From positions 597,027 through 661,026 of the forward strand of contig NW_004797432.1 in assembly GCF_000002075.1 (NCBI RefSeq): a stretch of DNA of 64,000 nt. Reading direction: 5' to 3'. Positions within the stretch are counted from its first letter, which is position 1. The number at the start of each line of letters is the position of its first letter. The DNA is from Aplysia californica. Taxonomy: Eukaryota > Mollusca > Gastropoda > Aplysiida > Aplysiidae. The position numbers were made by a program, and so were the translations under genes. A model generated the notes under the pieces. The model did no database searches. It worked only from the letters and a program-made list of their open reading frames with translations, and was not told where the DNA came from. Positions 51,108 through 60,825 of this stretch are shown in pieces.

Positions 51108-52466
51108 TGCATGCATGTATGTGAGAACACATGAGCATGTACACATGTGTACGTGTGTATATGTATGTGACTGTGAATAAGTACAGTATGTGAGAGTGTT
51201 GGCATCCACACGCATGTAGGGTGGAGACTCACTTTTGCGTGCGCTTGCGCTCCTTATCTAGTTTGCGTTCCAATGCTGTCTGTGTGATGCGCAGCGAGTC
51301 CATCTGTACAAGAAGCATGTTGGAAAGCTCACTGCTCAAGGCCAGGATGTCTGGACGGTGGTCAGGGGAGATTGTCAGGCAACTAGAGGACCACATTTGT
51401 GGATGGAATGCGAGGGGAGAGGAGGTGGGGAGTTGAGAGAGAGAGAGAGAGAATTAATTTAGTTTTGTTTAGTTTTGGAGGGGGAAAGGGGGTGAGAGAG
51501 AGAATTGATTTATTTTTGTTTNNNNNNNNNNNNNNNNNNNNNNNNNNNNNNNNNNNNNNNNNNNNNNNNNNNNNNNNNNNNNNNNNNNNNNNNNNNNNNN
51601 NNNNNNNNNNNNNNNNNNNNNNNNNNNNNNNNNNNNNNNNNNNNNNNNNNNNNNNNNNNNNNNNNNNNNNNNNNNNNNNNNNNNNNNNNNNNNNNNNNNN
51701 NNNNNNNNNNNNNNNNNNNNNNNNNNNNNNNNNNNNNNNNNNNNNNNNNNNNNNNNNNNNNNNNNNNNNNNNNNNNNNNNNNNNNNNNNNNNNNNNNNNN
51801 NNNNNNNNNNNNNNNNNNNNNNNNNNNNNNNNNNNNNNNNNNNNNNNNNNNNNNNNNNNNNNNNNNNNNNNNNNNNNNNNNNNNNNNNNNNNNNNNNNNN
51901 NNNNNNNNNNNNNNNNNNNNNNNNNNNNNNNNNNNNNNNNNNNNNNNNNNNNNNNNNNNNNNNNNNNNNNNNNNNNNNNNNNNNNNNNNNNNNNNNNNNN
52001 NNNNNNNNNNNNNNNNNNNNNNNNNNNNNNNNNNNNNNNNNNNNNNNNNNNNNNNNNNNNNNNNNNNNNNNNNNNNNNNNNNNNNNNNNNNNNNNNNNNN
52101 NNNNNNNNNNNNNNNNNNNNNNNNNNNNNNNNNNNNNNNNNNNNNNNNNNNNNNNNNNNNNNNNNNNNNNNNNNNNNNNNNNNNNNNNNNNNNNNNNNNN
52201 NNNNNNNNNNNNNNNNNNNNNNNNNNNNNNNNNNNNNNNNNNNNNNNNNNNNNNNNNNNNNNNNNNNNNNNNNNNNNNNNNNNNNNNNNNNNNNNNNNNN
52301 NNNNNNNNNNNNNNNNNNNNNNNNNNNNNNNNNNNNNNNNNNNNNNNNNNNNNNNNNNNNNNNNNNNNNNNNNNNNNNNNNNNNNNNNNNNNNNNNNNNN
52401 NNNNNNNNNNNNNNNNNNNNNNNNNGTCTCTCTTTCTCTCTCTCTCTCATTCACACACACATACAT

Positions 52467-52525
<59 letters not shown>

Positions 52526-54561
52526 TCCCACATCATGCATCATCCATCCATCCACACAAACCTTGTTGACTAGTGTGAGCATGTTACTGCTAAAGAAGGG
52601 AGGCTCCAGCATACACATCTGATAGAGGATACATCCAAGGGCCCAGATGTCAGCCTTCTCTCCATAGGCCTGGCTCTGCACTACCTCAGGGCTGAAACAC
52701 AACACAATCAGGTCTTTATACATGAATCTATGTCACGCTGATGTCAAAATCAATTGCCAAAGACAAATTTATTGAAACAAAAAAATTGTAATATATAATA
52801 TGCCTATTCTCCTAAGTGCTACTGGCAGGCAAGAATCATCAAGACCATCATGTACATAATACAACATAATACAAGGTATACCGCTCAAGCATAAAAACCT
52901 GATCCTGGTGTGCACAAGACAAGAACGATAAACCTACACATCCTGTCCATTACTCAATTAATCATGACATCAGCTGACAAGAAACATAAATGCCAAAGAT
53001 TCAGATCAGATGTGCTAAGCAAAAGAAGGAGGAGAGATAAGAACAAAAGATGTCTGAAAGGAAAAAAGGAGGCTGAAGCACAACACAATCAGGTCACATA
53101 GGTGCCAAAGATTCAGATCAGATGTGTTATTAGAGTGTAACATACAAACAAAAGAAGGAAAAGAATAAGAACAATAGATGTCTGATAGGAAAAAAGGAGG
53201 CTGAAACACAACAGAGAGGAAATTCAACACTCATATCACTACAGTCGGGCACAGAAAACACAAACACAGAAAACTTGAAATCATGGATAGCTCGTACAAC
53301 TTGCCATTCCCCGACTGACCTAGAGGTGATACTTGAGAGTAACAATATCAAAAAAGAAAGAGGAGAGATAAGGATGAAAGATGTTTGATAGGAAAGAAGG
53401 AGCAAACCACATCAGAGTACCGGCCAACCACCGACGGAACATATCAGTGAACATGAGAGCAACATACCAGCAGTAGAGCATGGTGCCCACCACAGACATC
53501 ATCTTGCTGCAGTCGCTGCGCTTCTGCTTGGCCAGGCCAAAATCAGCTGGGGACAGAGAATAAAAAATAACTTACTGGAAAGCATGGTGTATTTCACACA
53601 ACTCGCAAGTAAGTAAAAAGCAAAATGTGAGGCGTACTGACAAAATTAGGAACTCTTCATATTTTGGCCCCATGAAAATAGCTAGCTATGTCAAATCTAA
53701 AGATCGAGTTCGTACAATTTATAAGTATGAAATAACACATTTATTTGAAGAGAAAAAATTACATGCTTTGAAAATCAACAAATTTGATGCCTGTGCAGAC
53801 TGCGAGAAGTATCTCATTCTGTCAGCAAACCTCACACATAGATTTAGCGGAAAGCGTGGCATATTTCACATAACTCCCAAGTAAGCCAAAAGCAAAAATG
53901 TGTCACAACTGACATAATCACACATTCCATATCAGAGTCATGGACTCACATCCCTTCCCCTAAACGACATCTAAAAAACCCTACTCCCTTCCATTAAAGA
54001 CAAAAGCATCAGAATATGCCCAGTTTTGACAATGACTGTGCTACTGCGGACCTTCCTTCCATCCCCACCCCCTCCCAAACAAGGACGAAGAATGAGATTA
54101 TGTCCACATTTTGATAATGATCATGTTTCTGCAACCTCTCCACCCCCACCCCCCCTCCCCTCCTTCCTCAACTCAACCCATCCCCATACACACTCACACA
54201 TACGTTCACACAGCGTAAGCATGCGAAAACTTATACACAAAGTTGTGTCATTTTATGTCTGCATGATGTACATGAAAGCTGCATGTATTTTAATGTCTTT
54301 GTAGGCTACTATGACATGTCTTGTAAAGCACACTGAGCATAGAAATTATGGAAATACGCTATATAAATGCCATGCACTATCACTATTATCGTTATTACTA
54401 TTATTTCTGTTATTATTATTATTATTATTACTATTATTATTATATTATGATAGTTGTAAATCACATAGAGCATGGACGTGCACTAAATAAATTCAATTAT
54501 TATCAATAATATTATCTTTATTATTACTATTATTATCATTATCATTATTACTATTTTTATT

Positions 54562-54626
<65 letters not shown>

Positions 54627-57600
54627 TATCATTAAAAACTTACTGATGGTAACCTTGTCATTTTCCCCCAGCATGATGTTGTTGGCAGTCAGATCTCGGT
54701 GGACAATGCCCTTTTCTTTGTGCAGGTAACGGAGAGCCAACATCAGCTGGAGATATCACAGATTTTGTATCAGCTTCAACTCTAAATACCACTATATAAT
54801 TTTTTTTTCCCCCATCATGTCAGAAACCACACCCACTGGCAGAATGCATTTTAGAATATTTTTCAATTCAAGTTCACCAATGCTCCAAGCTCAAGCAAAA
54901 AGACAACCCTCCACTCCCAATATATTTTTCAAGGGTCAATGAAATTCTATTACATTATCATCACTGAAAAGATCTTTTAAGTAAACATTTTACAGCACTT
55001 GCAACACAAATAGGTCGTATAAGTGCAGAATATTAGAACAAATGCCAGAGAGGAACACACAAAGAAAAGAAGGAAGAGAGATAAGGACAATAGATGTTTG
55101 ACAGGAAAGAAGGAGCAAACCACACCACAGCACACACCAACCACTCACTTGTTAGAGAGTTTCATTTTAGTCAGAGTTTTACGGCACTTGCAACACAATA
55201 AGGTCATATAAGTGCCGAAGATTAGAGGTGTCGCAAGAGAGTAACAAACACAAAAAAGAAGGGGGGAGATAATGACAATAGATGTTTGATAGGAAAGAAG
55301 GAGCAAACCACACCACAGCACACACCAACCATCCACTTGTAAGAGAAAAGCATACAAAGAAAAGAAAAAAGAGAGGTAATGAATGCAGGTACAGCATACA
55401 GAGAGCGACACCCAGAAACTAGAAGACGTACTACGTACCTGTAGCAGAATGCTCCAGATGCGTGCCTCCTCAAACCTATCTTTCTTCTCCTTGAGAGACT
55501 TGCAGTGTTCCTCCAGGGCGGCTCCCTCAATCAGCTCCATCACAATGTACAATTTGTCTTCTGTTCTCACGGACAAAGCAAAAAATGACAAAGCGTGAAA
55601 AATTTATACGTTTGGTTTTAGTGGAAGTTTTACAAAATGCAACACAATTAGGTCATATAAGTTCAGAAGATTAACCCTATCCGTACGTTGTGTTTTACTA
55701 TCGGATCCATAAGATGTGGGGAACTCTGTGCCACCACTTTCAAAGAGGAAATTTACTCATTAATCTGATCAGTACGCTTTGCATAACAGTCTGTCAAAAC
55801 AATTTTTTGAGAAATACTGAAAGTTTCAAAGAGATCTTCGTACTAGAAGTATTCTAAAATGTGAAGAATACAATCCCGGGGGTACAAAATGGCCCCAGTG
55901 CGTACGGATAGGGTTAAAGGTGTAACTAAAGCGATGGAGGAGTGATAAGGACGATAGATATCCGATAGGAAAGAAGGAGCAAACCACACCGGAGCACAAA
56001 ATCTGTTCTAGGGGAGCCAACTTTTGCAAAACCCAATCTTTTTACCTCCATCAAATATCTTTTCCACTCACCTATCTCGAACGTCTTGTAGTAACGGACA
56101 ACGTTAGGATGTCTCATCTCTTCCTTCATGATCCTCAGCTCATATGTAATCTCCCCGACACTCTTTGCCTTTTCTTTATCATTCTTGCCAAAAGCAGCAT
56201 TCTGTAGATTAACCTGTGGATTATAAACAGACAAAATCGTCACATGTAAAGGGTAGTCATTAATTTCTAAGACATCAAGTTTAGCAAAAAACTTGAAGTA
56301 AAGCATTATTATAATCTGCAGTAAAAAATAAATTCAGATAAAGCAAAAGTAATCATCAAAGACAGCAACAGTATTTGAATTTATAAGATAAAGAATCTTT
56401 TTTTATAACCAAATATTCTATGAATATATTTGTAACTGCAATATAATTCACAAAGTTCTTACTCTCAGACAACAAAAGCAAGGACATGTACCTCTTTCAG
56501 AGCAAGAAAGGACTGTCGTCCTGTTTTCTTTTGCACTTTGTAGACAGCGCCAAAAGCCCCAGTGCCCAGGAGCTCAAAGACGGCAAACTCTCTGATGTGT
56601 CTAGTCGCAGCTTTATTCTGGTTGGTGTTACAGATGCTCTCGTAGATCTTGTTTACTTCTTCCTTCTGTAAGTAAGGAAATTGATGAATGTGTAAAAAAA
56701 AGGAACATTCTGATTAGAGCTAAAAAAAACACCTCAAAATATACTCTTCAAAGAACATGACAAAGTATTTCTTTGTTTTTCATACAATCTTTTTTCCAGC
56801 TTGATAATGAACATGCTCATCGTAGGCCTACAAATCCCCATTGTAATTATAGCATGGAAACAACAAAATGTAATCCTTCCAGTCCATTTATGGCGATTTC
56901 CAATACATGGTTACACCATTACTGTGATCAATACGGGTTTCTACATTGCTACTTTAAATAAACAAGCAGTTCATAACAAGTTATTTCCCACTATAGGGCC
57001 ACTGCTCAAGGGTGGTAGAACGGGTTAAGCTTTTGACCAAGTTCTCACCAAAACTCATCTCCACTGACATTGGGAGCCCACTAGTCTGTAAATTTCTTTG
57101 ATTTTAGTTTTAGTAAGGGTTTTATAGCACTTGCAACACAAATAGGTCACACAAGAGCTGAAGATCAGAGATGTGAAAAGAGAGTAACATACAAACAAAA
57201 GGAGGAGAGATAAGGATGGAAGGAAGAGGAAGCAAGAAAAAGAGACCGAAGAACAGAAAAAAAAGAGTAAGAGAATGAAAGCAAAATAGCAAATGTTGTC
57301 CCATCCCAATTTAAACACACAGACAGTAGCTGACATACACTCTGACCCCTCACCTGCAGACAGTTGATTTTGTCAGCCAGAGGTTTGTAGGCATTCAAGT
57401 CTCGGTTGTAGTGGCCTACATCAATGAACATCTCAAACAGGTCAGCCGGAAACCACTGCTTGAAAAGACGCCGATTTCGTTCCATACTGAACAGGAAGCG
57501 CAAAGCTCGGAAGGCATTTTGCTGGGAAAAAAAAATGAATTTTTGTAACTACATCTTCTTGTTATCTTATAAATGATAATAAGTTCTGCTTCCAAAGAAA

Positions 57601-60600
57601 AGTATGTCACTGAGTCCAATCTACAATACCAACTGAAAAAAATAGAATAAACATTTAAATAATTCTCAAGAATTTTTTTGTTCAGAAAACAATTGTACCA
57701 AAACCATTATGCCCTGACATAAAATGTATCTTTTAAATATGTGGGTTTTGATTTCTCTATGCAGAAGTCAACAGTAAAATAAACTTTCAAATCTCTTTCT
57801 CAATGGGGTCTGAATCACAGTTCCTTTATCAAGGAAAAGGTTTTCTTTGTTTGAATTAAAGAGAAGCACAAGATACTGATCACATTGAGCTGGGTATTAA
57901 TAAACTGAAATGACAGAAAGATAGCAAAGAAGCAGGACCAGAAAATTGTTTCCTCTAACAACCATTCTTATAGAAAAGATACCCAATCCAAATACAGTCT
58001 AGCACGCACATTGGGAAATCAGCGAGACATGGAAATCTTTTCGTTATGCATGAATTTCGCTGTGTATGTGTTTTAAATAGAAAGAATACATATTAAGAGA
58101 AAGAAAAAATTTGGGACTTGAAAATCTGTTCACTATGAGCATGTTTTGCTATGAATATCTTCACTAGATGAGTGTTCCCTATGCGCATGTTTCACTATGT
58201 GTGTGTTTGCTATGGCGCATGCTTGACTGTACAAAGCACACAGTTTCAAGACAAAAGCAAACATTGTGGTCAGTCCATAAGCCAGGTGTGTTCGCTCACC
58301 TGTAACTTGGTGGCTCGCTTTCTCTCCTTCTCCGAGAGCACTTCTTGAGGCAGAATGAGGAGGCCCAGAGCGTAGAGGCCGTTAGCCTGCACTATCTGCT
58401 GTGCGCTGCTGTCCGTCAAGACTAGCTCCGTCAGGGCCGCACAGCATGCTGTGTGGGACAACACAGAACATATTCCAATTTTTAAGCAGCCTCGGATACG
58501 CCAGTCATAAAAAAATCGGAATCTTGTTTTATCCCACTTACTTTTACAAAATAATGAGGTCATATAGGTGCTGAAGATTAGCTATAGTTTTCGTAAGAGT
58601 TTTACGGCACTTGAAACAAGGTAAGATCATATGAGTGCCGAAGAATAGATGTGTTACAAAAGAGTAATATACACAAAAAAGAAGGAGGAGGGATAAAGAT
58701 GATAGATGTTTGATAGGAATGAAGGAACAAACCACACCAGAGCATTCGCCAACCACCAACTGCCAAAGATTAGAGGTATTATATGATAAGGACAATAGGA
58801 TGAGATATGGACAAGATAAGGGTAATAGGAAAGAAGGAGCAAACAAAACCAGAGCACCCACCAACCACCCATTTTCTCTGTTAGCATATCATTGGAAAGT
58901 TGTTCAAATGTAATAAGTCTAGAAAGCAAAATTTCTAAGGAGGAAGTAAAAAACTGGTTCATTTTTTTTATCAACAGTACCTACATAATGCATTTTTGTT
59001 CTCGCTTTTTTATTTCAATATTTAGAATTTAAATTTCGACAAAATATTTCTTGAGCACAAGTAAATGATACCACAGATTAAGAAACTGCAATAAAGAAAT
59101 GTGAGGTGTGCTGACAAATTCGGATTTCAGCCTGATGGCAATTGATCCATCAACTTGATAGGTGAAGTTTTTACAGTTTGTAAGTATAAATACTAAAAGA
59201 CACGGTAGACTTGAAGAAAATGGCGTCAGTTGAAAAACTATTAATATTACCCCAGTGTCGATTTTCGGCCGACATCTCCATTCTTGGATTGCGAGAAGTA
59301 ACTCATTTTGTCAGCACACCTCACAAATATTTTTTGACAACATCTGAACAGCTGGTCGACAATATACATTTACGAGAGTGTTGACAGACACAGTAATAAC
59401 CTTAAAAGTTGAGAGAAAACAAGATGCCAGGTAGAAATGGTGAGGCACACAAAAAAGTAGAACCTACTAGCCACATCCAAATACTCTCCACTATTAAAAT
59501 GGTTGTACTATTAAGAGCACAAACCATTTCTTCAGTGAGGCAGTAACATTATCAAAAAACTGAACTACAAACTTTTACTCATACAAACAAAAATGTGTAC
59601 ACATAAACAAAACTCAAAACTAACAATGTTCAACATACCTTTTCTCAAGTTGAATTGCTCATCAATGAATTCTTCCTGCGGAAAAGAATAAAGAAAAACA
59701 AAGTCAACAATTAGAGTACAGACTAACCGAGACAGGCACTATAAAAGAAGCAGTTTCTTAAACTTATTGTTTGTTTTGGTAAGTGCTTTACGGCATTCAC
59801 AACTGCATAAGGTCATATGAGCGCACGTACATTTTAAACATTTTCAGTTTTGTAGGAATTGTTTTACTTTGCCCTGTTGGTGGCCGAAGCCTACTCTTAT
59901 CGATTTTAGGACAACCAATGGATCTTTAACGAGCGCAACTTGCACGCAGGACCCTCGAGATTTTTTGCCCTTATCCGAGAAGGGTAAGTGTTGGATCTTA
60001 CCTACCGTAAGATCAGGGGGGTGGCTGAAAGACAGCAGTATTGTAAGAAGGAGCCAAGGAGTAGCAGTAGAAAGGCTGCAGAAAGAGTCAGGAGGGGACA
60101 AACGGGACAAAGGGGACGGGGAGAGGGGGCAGAAAGTAGAGACGAAAGCAGACCACAGAACATGGTTTGAGAGCGGGAAAGGAGGCGAAAGTAGAAAATT
60201 TAGAGAAGAAAATTTTCCGTCGCTGTCAGGTTTCAAATGAGGGGCGAACGACGTAACCTCTTGACCACAAGAGCCCCCATCTTAAACTTAAAAGGACGCC
60301 AGAATGAAAAAGTAATTCCTTTTCTTTAATGCTGTGGTCTCAAGACAAAAATGAACTTATAGCTAAATGTAAAATTCTTTTTATATTTTCTTTGCAAACT
60401 TTGAATACACGCTGAATATCGATTAGCAACAGCTGGTTTTGAACTGAGTAGCTGCTAAATCTCTAAGAGATTACACTAAAAAGAGTTAGTCGGAGTGTAA
60501 AGAAAACAGAAAAAATCAAATTGTGTGTCAAGTCGTGGCAGTCATGGTAACAAAAACATCAAATTTAAAATATTAAAAAAAGTGGAGAGATGATGACAGG

Positions 60601-60778
60601 GAAACTAAGAGTTCAGTGCCAATTAATACATTTCAATGTGACTCTGAGGGAGATAGTGTGCGCTTGTGTAGTATGTAGAAGTGTGAATGCATTTGTCTCA
60701 AAGTGTGTGCACTTGAGCGTATATCTAGCGTATATGTCTGTCTCCGTGTGTATTAGTGTGAGTGTAAGTCTGGGTGTG

Positions 60779-60825
<47 letters not shown>

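Noticed and set aside
51383-52622. Very long open frames of 336-407 codons
   Set aside because: They run through unresolved Ns and simple repeats; there is no real coding content.
53627-53884. 85-codon open frame with Cys and basic residues
   Set aside because: It lies entirely in MITE-1 and its direct repeats, and other MITE-1 copies do not keep the frame.
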